Below are positions 47,076-55,785 of a DNA stretch of 64,000 bases, piece by piece (the stretch's first letter is position 1; every line of letters begins with the position of its first letter). The translations under genes and the position numbers were made by a program. The DNA is taken from assembly GCF_020097815.1 (NCBI RefSeq), contig NZ_CP083663.1, forward strand, positions 1,488,001 through 1,552,000, in the 5' to 3' direction. This stretch comes from Haloprofundus salinisoli (GTDB taxonomy: Archaea; Halobacteriota; Halobacteria; Halobacteriales; Haloferacaceae). The notes beneath the pieces were generated by a model. It made no database searches. It was not told the origin of the DNA and saw nothing but the letters and a program-made list of their open reading frames with translations.

Positions 47076-47630
47076 TCACACTTCATAGGTTAGAACTGCA
47101 AAAACATCGCCATATTTTTGCACGTTAGCCAGTTTCAGAGGCGGGGTGGTGATCCTCCGCGGCAGTAGTGGCGCACCCGAAGCAAGCATGACGGGAGCAA
47201 CGGTGAGAATGAGCTCGTCGAGGAGACCCTGATCATGGAACTGTCCTACGAGATCACCACCACCGACAAGCCAGACGTTCTTCCCGTCTGCGGCCCTCAC
47301 CATGTCCGCATGAACAGGCGCAACGTCTCCCTGCACGAAGTGAATGTCCGCACCATCAATCACGGGTAACTCCCGACTGCTAAACACCCAAGCCGGAACC
47401 TCATATGGCCACTTTGCCGGTTCCTCCAGTAGGTTCTCATGCTCGATGACCCACTCGTAGGTCGTCGAACCCATGGCCAGGGCACCAACCTGGTCTATGA
47501 ACTGCGGGTAGTCGTCCTGTACACCTTCGATATCGCCGATATCCCCGAACTGGAAGAGCCAGTCGAGTGAGTTCTCCTCATCGGCGAGGTACCCGTTGAT
47601 GCTCGATGCTGTGTAGTATTGGGTCTTCAT
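47076..47630 (-). CDS. Dihydrofolate reductase family (RibD C-terminal-like) protein
   Basis: 184 residues: MKTQYYTASSINGYLADEEN, then LDWLFQFGD, a GALAMGSTTYEWVIEHE motif, VFSSRELPVIDGADIHFVQG, and NVWLVGGGDLVGQFHDQGLLDELILTVAPVMLASGAPLLP. This is the short RibD_C-type reductase fold common in lateral gene pools, with NADPH-dependent reduction of an unknown pteridine- or pyrimidine-like substrate. GC is markedly lower than in the neighbours, a sign of transfer. No partner genes nearby. Confidence 0.9.
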   Translation of the reverse strand: MKTQYYTASSINGYLADEENSLDWLFQFGDIGDIEGVQDDYPQFIDQVGALAMGSTTYEWVIEHENLLEEPAKWPYEVPAWVFSSRELPVIDGADIHFVQGDVAPVHADMVRAADGKNVWLVGGGDLVGQFHDQGLLDELILTVAPVMLASGAPLLPRRITTPPLKLANVQKYGDVFAVLTYEV

Positions 47631-47917
47631 CGCTTCAATCGTGGTTTAGGAAGCGTTCTGGCGGCATTAAGACTGCACACCACCAGCCTGCCACGCGCCA
47701 CGGTATCGTCGTAACTCCTAGGTGCTCCGAGAACTGTTCGACGCTAGAATCGGTCTGGTGTTCTCGGCCGCTGAGCGTCGCCGTAGCGAATACACGGACC
47801 GACAGCTCGCCTACTCTCCAAGTCGTCTACACCGCCCACCAGCAGCGCTACGATACCGAGTGGGAGTACGACATCACCTGACGAGTAGGGTGGGTAGTTC
47901 ACACGGATCTACTACCG
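47631..47917. other. Gap with no supportable gene
   Basis: 287 bp of lower-GC DNA between two minus-strand genes. Overlapping short plus-strand frames exist but show no recognisable domain. It could hold decayed coding sequence. Confidence 0.4.
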
Positions 47918-48586
47918 CTATTGAACTCGATAACTCACGGCGATTCCGTTACCGATCGGTAAAACGACTGTCTCGAAGGCCAAATCCTCTTTTACAGTCT
48001 GGAGATAGTCAGCAATTCCTCGTGTGAACTTGTTTAGGTCGTCGCGCTCAGCGCCCGTTGCGACCGCTACCAGTTTGTCAAACTCAATTGGACCGGCTGT
48101 AATGGCATTGTCAGCGACGATTACACCGCCGACGGGAACGTCTTCTCGTACGGCATCGAACGCTTCGAGATATCGATGTTTCTGGTGGTCGATAAGGACA
48201 ACGTCGAAGGGGCCGTCGTAGCGCTCGATTGTCTCCAAGGCGTCACCTAATTCGTATCGAGCGAGCGCATCGAAACCGCCTTTAGATAGATAGTGACGGG
48301 CGAGTTCGAGTTCGTCTCGGTCAACTTCTGTGAGGATAATCTCGCCGTCTTCAGGAAGCGCCTGTGCGAACCAGTATGCTGAGTAGCCGTAGCCAGAACC
48401 AAACTCGAAAATGCGCTTTGCGTCCGTCATTCGCGCAAGTAGACGTAACGTGGCTCCAACTTCAGGGCCTACGTGAGGAAACCCCTCTGCGGCAGCATAT
48501 TCGTCCATCTCGATAAGCGTCTCATCGGGGTCAGGGCCCATCAGACGAACAAAGCGATCGATATCCTCCGCAGGTATCTCTGCCAT
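47918..48586 (-). CDS. SAM-dependent O-methyltransferase (catechol O-methyltransferase type)
   Basis: 222 residues from MAEIPAEDIDRFVRLMGPD. The core has motif I FEFGSGYGYSAYWFA, an acidic motif after ILTEVDRDELELARHYL, FDVVLIDHQKHRYLEAFD and a PVGGVIVADNAI strand, the arrangement of metal-dependent O-methyltransferases. It likely methylates a small hydroxylated compound; substrate unknown. Low GC for the window suggests acquisition, together with the adjacent reductase-like gene. Confidence 0.9.
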   Translation of the reverse strand: MAEIPAEDIDRFVRLMGPDPDETLIEMDEYAAAEGFPHVGPEVGATLRLLARMTDAKRIFEFGSGYGYSAYWFAQALPEDGEIILTEVDRDELELARHYLSKGGFDALARYELGDALETIERYDGPFDVVLIDHQKHRYLEAFDAVREDVPVGGVIVADNAITAGPIEFDKLVAVATGAERDDLNKFTRGIADYLQTVKEDLAFETVVLPIGNGIAVSYRVQ

Positions 48587-49100
48587 ACACTCTCGTCTCG
48601 CAGAGAGGGGATAATTGGATAGGTGGCCTCGGGTAGAGACTACCGTTGTCGGAAGTGGTGTGTATTTCGCGTCCACTGACCGTCTTTGACCCTGTCGAAA
48701 CCCTCAGTCAAGGATAGAAACATTGTGGAGATAGAGTGTGTGTTTAGCAACCAACCGGCCTTCTATTCACCGCGTTCGTGGTACAACGACTGGGAGATAG
48801 CTCATGCGTATCTATCGTGCTTCTGCCAGCCAGGAGAGAACCATGCCCACCGACGGTGTTCAGTCGCTTGGTTGGCGATTTGTGGAGTCCTGAAGTGAGT
48901 CTGTACTGTTTGTCAGTCCAGCGGTGGTTCGACGGTTTTCCCGAACCCGACATCGGCGACGAAGCCGCCCTTCGACGTTTTGTGTTTCGGTCACCGGCAG
49001 TTCGGAGTCGACGGTGTGACTTCGGCGCGTCGTCTCCAGGTATCGTCCCACGTGTCCGCGAAAAGTAATCGTTATACCCCGTCTCTCCTTTGCCAAAACT
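48587..49100. other. Gene-poor region, possibly decayed
   Basis: 514 bp without a convincing gene. Short frames on both strands have no family signature and include basic stretches unlike real haloarchaeal proteins. It may contain remnants of an element. Confidence 0.4.
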
Positions 49101-49961
49101 ATGCAACGACGCGCCGCAGCTATCTCCGTCGCGTTCTTCCTGTTGATCGGAGCGGCCTCGTACTCGCTCATCGCGACGGCCCAGGAACCGACGATACAGT
49201 TCGAGAACGCTGAACACGAACTCCAACAGGGTGACCAGTTCACCCAGGGCGGCCAGCAGTACACGGTCACGTCGCTCGACGCAACGGTAGAGGGTGGTGA
49301 CCACGGAAGCGCGGCGACGCTCGAACGAAGCGGTCAACTCGCGTGGACCAATCAGTCCGCCCAGTACACCCAAACGTGGGGGAACAACTCCTCGGTCTCG
49401 GTCTCCAACGAGAGTTACCAAGTAGTCATCCCCAACGAGTCGAACCCCAACACGTTTGCGCTCCGCGAGGAACTGAACCAGACCGCACTGCTGCAGGCGA
49501 ACGAGTCGGTCGACAACGAGATGGTCACGCGTGACGGCCAACAGTACGTCGTCTACAACGACGGTAGCGGGAACCCGACGCTCATCCCCGCAGAACAGTT
49601 CTTCCCGGAACCGAGCAGCACGCAGTACAACGAAGGCCAGCAGTTCGACTACGAGGGTAACCAGACTACCGTCCAGAACGTCACTACCAGCGAGGCGACG
49701 CTGACGTGGACCGCTCCACGAAACAACACCATCGACCTCGAAGACGAGTCTACCGTCACCGTGGGCGACCAGCAGTATCTGGCGTACTTCCCGAGTAACG
49801 ACACCGTCTACCTCACGCAGGATAGAGCCAGCTACGACGCACAACAGCAAGAGATAGCGACCTTCAACCGCCACATGAAGGGCCTACAGGGCGTCACCAT
49901 CCTCTCTGCGTCGCTCGCAGTCCTGCTCATCGGACTGGCGTATCTCCCCTCGCGGTACTGA
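49101..49961 (+). CDS. Membrane-anchored extracellular protein with many N-glycosylation sequons
   Basis: 286 residues. An N-terminal hydrophobic segment (about 6-26, AISVAFFLLIGAASYSLIA) and a C-terminal one (about 263-282, VTILSASLAVLLIGLAYL) flank an ectodomain rich in Gln, Asn, Ser and Thr with roughly ten N-x-S/T sequons (for example NNSS, NESY, NQTA, NQTT, NVTT, NNTI, NDTV). Three repeated segments containing QQGDQF or GQQYTV look like duplicated beta hairpins. Family function unknown; the two-membrane-helix, glycosylated design suggests a cell-surface role. Confidence 0.85.
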   Translation: MQRRAAAISVAFFLLIGAASYSLIATAQEPTIQFENAEHELQQGDQFTQGGQQYTVTSLDATVEGGDHGSAATLERSGQLAWTNQSAQYTQTWGNNSSVSVSNESYQVVIPNESNPNTFALREELNQTALLQANESVDNEMVTRDGQQYVVYNDGSGNPTLIPAEQFFPEPSSTQYNEGQQFDYEGNQTTVQNVTTSEATLTWTAPRNNTIDLEDESTVTVGDQQYLAYFPSNDTVYLTQDRASYDAQQQEIATFNRHMKGLQGVTILSASLAVLLIGLAYLPSRY

Positions 49962-50050
49962 ACGAGGAACGCAACTCGGCTCCGGTTTTTCCACTTCTTT
50001 CGGCACTGTTCGGAGCGATAGCGAGACGACTGTCCCGGCGACGGCTCGAC

Positions 50051-50509
50051 TCAGCGATCGTCTCGTTGGTGAACCGCGAGGACCGGTGCCGGGACGGTCC
50101 GAAGCACGCGCTCGGTGACGCTGCCGAGCAGATACCGCCGAACGCCGCTGCGACCGTGCGTCCCCATCACCACTATGTCGATATCGTTCTCGATGACGTA
50201 CTCGCCGATCTGCTCGTGGGGAACGCCGTGGACGACCGCGGCCTTGCCGTCGATTCCGGAGTCGCGGGCGCGTTCGACGACCGCCTCCGCATCCTCCCGC
50301 GCACGGTTGTCGAGTCGTTCGACGAAGCCGCTTTCGACACCGCCCGCGCTGAACAGTCCGCCCGCTTCCACGAGATTCACCGCCGAGAGCGCGTGGAGTT
50401 CGGCGTCGAACGTGCGGGCGATAGCCACCGCGTGTTCGGCCGCCGCCGTCGCACAGGCGCTGCCGTCGGTCGGAACCAGTATCGTATCGTACACAGTCGA
50501 CCACCACAT
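50051..50509 (-). CDS. Universal stress protein family
   Basis: 152 residues from ATG; a GTG five codons in (V-Y-D-T-I-L-V-P-T-D-G-S) is a plausible leaderless start. The single UspA domain has the N-terminal ILVPTDGS strand and the C-terminal ATP loop GTHGRSGVRRYLLGSVTERVLR (G-2x-G-9x-G-S/T), so ATP binding is expected. Usp proteins are usually cytoplasmic dimers with stress-linked roles. It is divergent from the zinc-finger gene at 50.6 kb. Confidence 0.93.
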   Translation of the reverse strand: MWWSTVYDTILVPTDGSACATAAAEHAVAIARTFDAELHALSAVNLVEAGGLFSAGGVESGFVERLDNRAREDAEAVVERARDSGIDGKAAVVHGVPHEQIGEYVIENDIDIVVMGTHGRSGVRRYLLGSVTERVLRTVPAPVLAVHQRDDR

Positions 50510-50582
50510 AGTCCTATGTCACCGCATAGCATGAATGGTGGCTGCGTCCGACGGTCGGATAAAAGTGTCTCGCGGTGCAACA

Positions 50583-50939
50583 GTGAGTGTGTCCGAATCC
50601 AACGACGACCAGGAGATGCCGCCGGCCGCCGACGTCGACGACACGCCGACGATTCGCTGTACGCGCTGCGACCGCACCTGGGACCTCGAGTACGAACTCG
50701 ACGAGTTGAACGTCGGCAACCAGTCGTTCGAACAGTTCGCGCTCGACCACAGACGCCACACCGGCCACTTCCCCGACGACGTGACGCCGTGGATCGCCAC
50801 CTGTCGACAGTGTCCCGACGGCGAGCAGTTCCTCTCGGAGCGCCCCGCCCGTCGGTGGGCGGAGACGCACGCCAGACACACCGACCACGCCGTCTCGCTC
50901 GACTACGGCGACGAACAGTCCGTGGTCGAACCGAAGTGA
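50583..50939 (+). CDS. Small zinc-binding protein, function unknown
   Basis: 118 residues from GTG. An ATAAAAG box centred near 50562, 21 bp before the GTG, supports a start at or near there; the GTG at 50589 is also possible, and the ATG at 50535 is less likely. Conserved-looking Cys pairs (CTRCDRTWD and CRQCPDGEQ) plus His-rich stretches (DHRRHTGHFPDD and ETHARHTDHAV) suggest one zinc site. No enzymatic motif. Divergent from the Usp gene. Confidence 0.78.
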   Translation: MSVSESNDDQEMPPAADVDDTPTIRCTRCDRTWDLEYELDELNVGNQSFEQFALDHRRHTGHFPDDVTPWIATCRQCPDGEQFLSERPARRWAETHARHTDHAVSLDYGDEQSVVEPK

Positions 50940-51177
50940 GACCGGCGTCAGCGTGAGCGTCAAACTTTCCGTCCCCTCGTCGCCGACGCGGAAACCCGTC
51001 GCTCCGCGGAACTCGATCTCGCCCGTCGGCACCGAGAGTGTCCCGAGCTTCTCCTTCAGTCAGCGGATGAGCGCCCCCTGTCGTCGACGCTCGAGCAGAA
51101 CCACTTCTCGCCGTACAAGGTGATTCGCGTCGTAACGTATCGCTGCCACGGGTGAAGGACCCGTCGAGAGCCGCAAC
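50940..51177. other. Intergenic region with possible gene fragment
   Basis: 238 bp. On the minus strand a broken frame reads KEKLGTLSVPTGEIEFRGAT after an in-frame stop, so it could be part of a decayed gene. No family recognised. Confidence 0.3.
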
Positions 51178-52431
51178 TCAGGGGCCGAACGTCAGCGGTT
51201 CGCGCAGTCGCCAGACGTCGGTCTCCGGTTCGAGTCGGTGCGGTTCGGCCCCTCGTTCGGTGAGGATACCGGCGTGGTACAGCATCGCCTTCAGCTGGAA
51301 GACGGTCGGCGAGTGAAAGACGTTCCCGTCTCGCAGCGCTTCAACTCGAAGACCGCCCTCCTCGTCCAGCACTCGGCGGCGCGCCTCGTCGGTTCCGCGT
51401 ACGAACAGTTCCACGGTGAACGTCGGGTGTAGGACGTGCACCCACTCGACGAGGTCGAGAAGCGACGGGTCACGGATGCCGTCGTCGTGCATCGTCTGCA
51501 GTTCCTTGACTAACAGTTGGGTCGCGGGGTACGCCCAGACGACGCGTCTGGCCACCAGCCCCCACTCGGGAGCGAGGTCGCAGAACCGCTTTCGAGACCC
51601 TCGCCAGTCGTCGAACGTCGCAAGCGCGGCGTCGACCGAGTCGTAGCGGTGCAGTGCGAACCGAACCACCTCCTCGCCGAGCGACGTGAGTTCGGTGCGG
51701 TCGGGCCGTTCGTCAGTTAGCCCGAGAAACGCCGCTCCTCGCCGGGCGTCGGTCGTCGCCCCGACGACGCGCTCGGCGAGTATCTCGTCGGTGACGCCGT
51801 CGTGGTACAGCGCGAGCGGAACGCCGAGGTAGTTCTTCGGGTGGTTGAGACCGAACGACTTGTCGGCGACTCCCTGTGCCGTGGCCTGAAATCGGATGGC
51901 CGTCGCGTCGTCCGAGGTTCGATTACCGACGACGCGCGGGACCTCGAGGGGTTCGACGTCGCCGTCCACGTCGACGCCGAGGACGCCGACGTTGAGCTCG
52001 CGGGCGAGCGTTCGCACCGATTGCGAAATCGACTCGACGGGTGCCGCGACGTACACAGCGTTGGCCTCGTGGAGGCGGTCGTACGCCTGGACGACTCCGC
52101 GTTCGACGTCGACGGCCCCCGACCCGGTGTGGCCCTTCGCCTCGACGGCGATCAGTGGCGGTTGGTCTCCGAAGCGCTCGACGGCGAGTAGCTCCGGTTC
52201 CAACGGACGAACGCCGACGAGGTCCGGATAACCGGAACCCAACCGAACGTGGTTGAACGGCGCGAGACGCTCGCGCACCGCCGACGAAATCGGCTGGCCG
52301 GGGAGCCACTCGTCCATCGCGAACTGCGTGTCCACGACCGAGTAGGTGTCCGGCTGAGTTGGGTCGGGAAAGAGACGGCGCTTGGCGTGGACGAGGACCT
52401 CCGGTTCCGAGAGCGGTGCCGCGCTGGCCAT
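51178..52431 (-). CDS. Predicted PD-(D/E)XK nuclease-fold protein
   Basis: 417 residues. An N-terminal domain holds a nuclease-type pattern: the Asp of GSGYPD at D70, then E97 and K99 (PLIAVEAKGH), and the RGVVQAYDRL motif with Q115, the order seen in RecB-like nucleases. The C-terminal 220 residues look helical and winged-helix-like. I recognise no named family. It lies right next to the 3' end of tRNA-Arg, where integrative elements insert, and near a duplicated piece of that tRNA end. Defence, repair or mobile-element roles are all possible. Confidence 0.75.
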   Translation of the reverse strand: MASAAPLSEPEVLVHAKRRLFPDPTQPDTYSVVDTQFAMDEWLPGQPISSAVRERLAPFNHVRLGSGYPDLVGVRPLEPELLAVERFGDQPPLIAVEAKGHTGSGAVDVERGVVQAYDRLHEANAVYVAAPVESISQSVRTLARELNVGVLGVDVDGDVEPLEVPRVVGNRTSDDATAIRFQATAQGVADKSFGLNHPKNYLGVPLALYHDGVTDEILAERVVGATTDARRGAAFLGLTDERPDRTELTSLGEEVVRFALHRYDSVDAALATFDDWRGSRKRFCDLAPEWGLVARRVVWAYPATQLLVKELQTMHDDGIRDPSLLDLVEWVHVLHPTFTVELFVRGTDEARRRVLDEEGGLRVEALRDGNVFHSPTVFQLKAMLYHAGILTERGAEPHRLEPETDVWRLREPLTFGP

Positions 52432-52600
52432 AGGTCGTCATCTCGGATGATGTGTATGAATGGAGGTGTTTTGTCGCTCGGAGCGGGGAGTCTGTGTGAG
52501 GGTCGTACGACTGGTCGATGGCGCCCGGCGAGACAAACCAACGGCACGGTCTGTCCGTGGACGTGTCGCTGTCGCTCGTCGTTTCGTGGAAACGGCCAAA

Positions 52601-52615
52601 ACGGACCCGACGGGA
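52601..52615. repeat. Duplicate of the tRNA-Arg 3' end (att-like)
   Basis: ACGGACCCGACGGGA at 52601-52615 repeats exactly at 52668-52682, the second copy being the 3' end of tRNA-Arg plus one flanking base. This is a typical footprint of site-specific integration. Confidence 0.55.
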
Positions 52616-52668
52616 GTGAACAAACGCGAAGCGTTTGCGAACTACGTCGGGGGAGTGAGCAAAGCGAA

Positions 52669-52741
52669 CGGACCCGACGGGATTTGAACCCGCGACATCT
52701 TGGTCCGGAACCAAGCACTCTGTCCACTGAGCTACGGGCCC
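52669..52741 (-). tRNA. tRNA-Arg (CCG)
   Basis: 73 nt on the minus strand. Acceptor GGGCCCG with CGGGTCC, discriminator G, anticodon loop TTCCGGA within CTTGG/CCAAG giving CCG, and a regular T arm. A TTATAG box about 25-30 bp upstream (near 52770) may be the promoter. Confidence 0.96.
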
Positions 52742-52856
52742 TCACCGCAACGTACACGATAACTGGCTATAACGGTTGTGCCCTGTCTCTCGGTGGCGGC
52801 GCTGTCGTCTCTGTAGTCTCTCCAGAAGAACGAAAATCGAAAGCGTTCGTCGCCGA

Positions 52857-53447
52857 TTACGGCGCGGTGCCGGTCTCGATGGTGAAGTCAGCGCGCGGGT
52901 AGGCGACGCAGGTGAGCGTGTAGCCCTCTTCGAGTTCGTTGTCGTCGAGCATCTGTTGGTTGTCGTGGACGACGTAGTCCTCGGAGTTGCCGCCGGAGGA
53001 GATCTGGCCCGCACAGGAGACGCACTGTCCCTGTCGGCAGGCGTACGGGAGGTCCCAGCCCTCCTCTTCGCCGGATTCGAGGACCGTCTTGTTGTTCGGG
53101 ATCTCGATGGTCGCACCCTCCTTGACGAACTCCACCTCGAAGTACTCGACTTCGTCCTCGGGGATGTCGGCGGGACTCGAACTCTCCTCTTCGGCAGCAC
53201 CCTCTTCGAGTTCACCTTCCTCGCCTGCCGTCGCACCGCCGACGGCGACGGCACCGCCGCCGCCGATAGAGCGGTTCATCGGTTCGGGGAAGTCCGTCTC
53301 GGGGACCGTCGACGCGCGCTGTTCGAGCACCTCTTGGGAGATGTCCGCGGTGGACGTCCACCCCGTCCCCTTCGAAAAGTGCATCGCGACGGCGAGCGCC
53401 GTCAGCGCCGCGCCCAGTCCTACCGCCACTGGGTCGATCAGAGCCAT
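52857..53447 (-). CDS. Membrane-anchored [2Fe-2S] ferredoxin-like protein
   Basis: 196 residues. One N-terminal hydrophobic helix (about 5-23), a Gly/Glu-rich linker (60-95), then a plant-type ferredoxin domain with cluster ligands C137, C142, C145 and C180 (YACRQGQCVSCAG and LTC). Electron-transfer role, probably at the membrane, with an unknown partner. Ordinary haloarchaeal ferredoxins lack such an anchor. Confidence 0.9.
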   Translation of the reverse strand: MALIDPVAVGLGAALTALAVAMHFSKGTGWTSTADISQEVLEQRASTVPETDFPEPMNRSIGGGGAVAVGGATAGEEGELEEGAAEEESSSPADIPEDEVEYFEVEFVKEGATIEIPNNKTVLESGEEEGWDLPYACRQGQCVSCAGQISSGGNSEDYVVHDNQQMLDDNELEEGYTLTCVAYPRADFTIETGTAP

Positions 53448-53569
53448 ATCGGCGGCTACGGAGTACTGGTTTACAACAGTTGTGATTCCACCGACGGCTC
53501 ACCCACTGTACGGCCGCTCTCGGGGACTCTGCGCGACGAGACTCGAAGTCGACTCTCGCTGCGGGCCGA

Positions 53570-53809
53570 CTACTCCAGTGGAATCCGTTTGAGTTCCTCC
53601 TCGCCGCGCTCTTTCACCCGGTCGAACTGGCTTCGAGCGGTCACTTGCGTCTCGCCGAACGTCGCCCCGACGAGTGCGCCGATGGCCGCGCCCGTACTGG
53701 CGGCTTTCTTGCTCAGTACTGCCCCGACCGCGCCGCCGATAGCTCCGCCGATGGCCGCGTACCGAACGCGGCTCAGGACACGGTGGAGACGAACGGATAG
53801 TTTGCCCAT
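53570..53809 (-). CDS. Small glycine-zipper protein
   Basis: 79 residues from MGKLSVRLHRVLSRV; two extra residues would come from an upstream ATG. The middle (AAIGGAIGGAVGAVLSKKAA, AAIGALVGATFGE) is a glycine zipper likely to form membrane-inserting helices, followed by a charged tail. Function unknown; similar small proteins occur across haloarchaea. Confidence 0.7.
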   Translation of the reverse strand: MGKLSVRLHRVLSRVRYAAIGGAIGGAVGAVLSKKAASTGAAIGALVGATFGETQVTARSQFDRVKERGEEELKRIPLE

Positions 53810-53865
53810 GGGCAAGCATACGCCGCCGGATTAAATAACGCTGTTCTCAGTCCGTCGCCGTGACT

Positions 53866-54132
53866 TTACGGACTCGCTGCCGATGGCGAGACGGCGTGCC
53901 GTCGTCGCGCAGTCGCGGTCCGACGCGCCTCGACCACTCGCCCGAGCAGTTCGTTGGCGACCGCCGGCGCAGCGCCGATGAGGCCCGCACCGAACGCCAG
54001 CCCGTACCAACTGAGCGCCCCGCGCGGAGTCAGCTGCACCGCGTAGAGCGCGACGACTGCCGCCAGAAGCGTCGCCGCCGCGAGCGCCACGCCGTATCCG
54101 AACAGAAGCCCCGCTCTGCGGAGCTGTTCCAT
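53866..54132 (-). CDS. Small membrane protein
   Basis: About 88 residues from MEQLRRAGLLFGYGVALAAA; an upstream ATG adds seven. Two hydrophobic stretches (LLFGYGVALAAATLLAAVVAL and LSWYGLAFGAGLIGAAPAV) and a basic C-terminal tail. No function evident. Lies between the glycine-zipper gene and gnd. Confidence 0.65.
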   Translation of the reverse strand: MEQLRRAGLLFGYGVALAAATLLAAVVALYAVQLTPRGALSWYGLAFGAGLIGAAPAVANELLGRVVEARRTATARRRHAVSPSAASP

Positions 54133-54242
54133 CCGTCCGAAACCCGATATCATAGTTCGTTTCTCCTCCTCGGTAGTACGCTCGCCGAGGAGATAGCCTC
54201 GCGCTCGCGGTCCGCTCTACGGACCGTCCCTCCCCGAGACAC

Positions 54243-55136
54243 TCACTGGCGGGTGACTTCGTGGCGGCCGAAGCCGTAGCGGAGTCGGTTCGCCAACCGC
54301 CGCGAGAACCGCCCTTCGTTTCGGCTGTCGAAGCGCTCGGCGAGCGCCTGGTAAATGAGCGGCACCGGAACCTCCTGTTCGAGCGCCTCCTGGACGGTCC
54401 ACGTGCCGGTCGACCCGCCGGCGATGTGGTCGGCGACGTCGCCGAGGTCCGACCCTTCCTCCGCGAACGCCTCCTCGCAGAGTTCGAGCAGCCACGAGCG
54501 GATGACCGCGCCGTTGTTCCACGTCCGCGAGACGGCTTCGAGGTCGAGGTCGTAGCGGCCGTCAGCGAGGAGTTCGAAGCCCTCGCCGTACGCCTGCATC
54601 AGCGCGTACTCGACGCCGTTGTGGACCATCTTCACGTAGTGGCCCGACCCCGATTCGCCCATCCGGTCGTGGCCGTCGGGGCCGGTGGCGACGGCGTCGA
54701 AGACGGGCGTCAGCTCGTCGTACGCCCACTGCGGGCCGCCGACCATGAGCGAGAAGCCGAGTTCCGCGCCCGCGGGGCCGCCGCTGGTGCCGCAGTCGAG
54801 GTACGCCGCCCGACACGCCTTCGCGCGCTCGACGGAGCGCTCGAAGTGGGAGTTGCCGCCGTCAACGACCACGTCGTCGTCGTCGAGATACGGGTCGAGG
54901 TCCGCGAGCGTCGCGTCGACGGCGTCGCCGGCCGGCACCATCAGCCAGATGCGCTTCTCGTCGCCGAGTTTTTCGACGAGGTCTTCGACGCTCTCGGCGG
55001 GGTCCGCGCCCGCCTCGGCGGCGGTCTCTATCGCCCGTTCGTTGAGGTCGAAGGCGACCACGTCGTGGCCCGCGGCGACCACTCGTTCGACGACTATCTG
55101 GCCCATCCGACCGAGTCCGATGACGCCCAGTTGCAT
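54243..55136 (-). CDS. gnd: 6-phosphogluconate dehydrogenase (decarboxylating)
   Basis: 297 residues, the short archaeal/actinobacterial form. The NADP Rossmann loop is GLGRMGQ, with DGGNSHFERS and the catalytic stretch GESGSGHYVKMVHNGVEYALMQ. It oxidises and decarboxylates 6-phosphogluconate to ribulose-5-phosphate; haloarchaea are known to use an oxidative pentose phosphate route. In-frame sequence further upstream is an overlapping extension without homology. Confidence 0.95.
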   Translation of the reverse strand: MQLGVIGLGRMGQIVVERVVAAGHDVVAFDLNERAIETAAEAGADPAESVEDLVEKLGDEKRIWLMVPAGDAVDATLADLDPYLDDDDVVVDGGNSHFERSVERAKACRAAYLDCGTSGGPAGAELGFSLMVGGPQWAYDELTPVFDAVATGPDGHDRMGESGSGHYVKMVHNGVEYALMQAYGEGFELLADGRYDLDLEAVSRTWNNGAVIRSWLLELCEEAFAEEGSDLGDVADHIAGGSTGTWTVQEALEQEVPVPLIYQALAERFDSRNEGRFSRRLANRLRYGFGRHEVTRQ

Positions 55137-55256
55137 GGTCGGAGGTTTATCGGAGGGAGGTAAGGGGTTGTGGTTCGCCGGAGCCGCCGGAGTGCGTCTC
55201 GTCGTCGGCCGCAGCGTCGCTGGACTTACGCTTCCCGCACCCGTACAGTCCTCGAC

Positions 55257-55661
55257 ATGACACTCACAGACATCCTCGACGCGACCGTCGCCACCGCCGC
55301 GCCGACGACGCCTGTCGGCGACGTGACCGCCGCGATGCGGAGGAACTCGCTCGAACTCGTCGCCGTCCTCGACGAGCAGCGACCGCTCGGCCTGCTGACG
55401 CCCGCCGATATCGGCCGCGCGTACGTCGCCGGCGAGGATCTCGACGACAAGACCGCCAGCGACGTCCTCTCGGGCGACCTCGTCACTGTCCGCGAGTCCG
55501 AGGACCTCTCGGCGCTGGTCGCACACCTCGCAGACGAGAACGCTCGTCGCGCCGCCGTCGTCGACGACGCGGGCGACTTCGTCGGCGTCGTCCGATTGGA
55601 AGACGCGCTTGTTCAGTACGGCGAGGATTTGACTCGGATTCTGTCGATGTTCGACGGGTGA
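55257..55661 (+). CDS. CBS domain pair protein
   Basis: 134 residues carrying two CBS motifs (about 5-60, PLGLLTPADIGRAY; and 70-125, FVGVVRLEDALV). Such modules bind adenine nucleotides and regulate transporters or enzymes. Divergent from gnd across about 120 bp and 124 bp before the aminopeptidase gene. Partner unknown. Confidence 0.88.
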   Translation: MTLTDILDATVATAAPTTPVGDVTAAMRRNSLELVAVLDEQRPLGLLTPADIGRAYVAGEDLDDKTASDVLSGDLVTVRESEDLSALVAHLADENARRAAVVDDAGDFVGVVRLEDALVQYGEDLTRILSMFDG

Positions 55662-55785
55662 CGGAGGCGGCGGCCGGAGGCGCTCGGGGAGGTCTGTCGG
55701 AGCGTCGCGTCGGACTGAGGGCGTCCAGTCGCGGCCGCGGCGCGGAACCGGAGTCTCTTACCACCCGCCCGCCCTCCGGACGCGC

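Noticed and set aside
47606-48027. Short plus-strand frames between the reductase and methyltransferase genes
   Set aside because: No recognisable domain; compositions are unlike halophile proteins and the frames overlap each other.
46812-49100. Attachment-site duplicate of tRNA-Cys
   Set aside because: I found no repeat of the tRNA-Cys 3' end in the low-GC island, so integration there is unproven.
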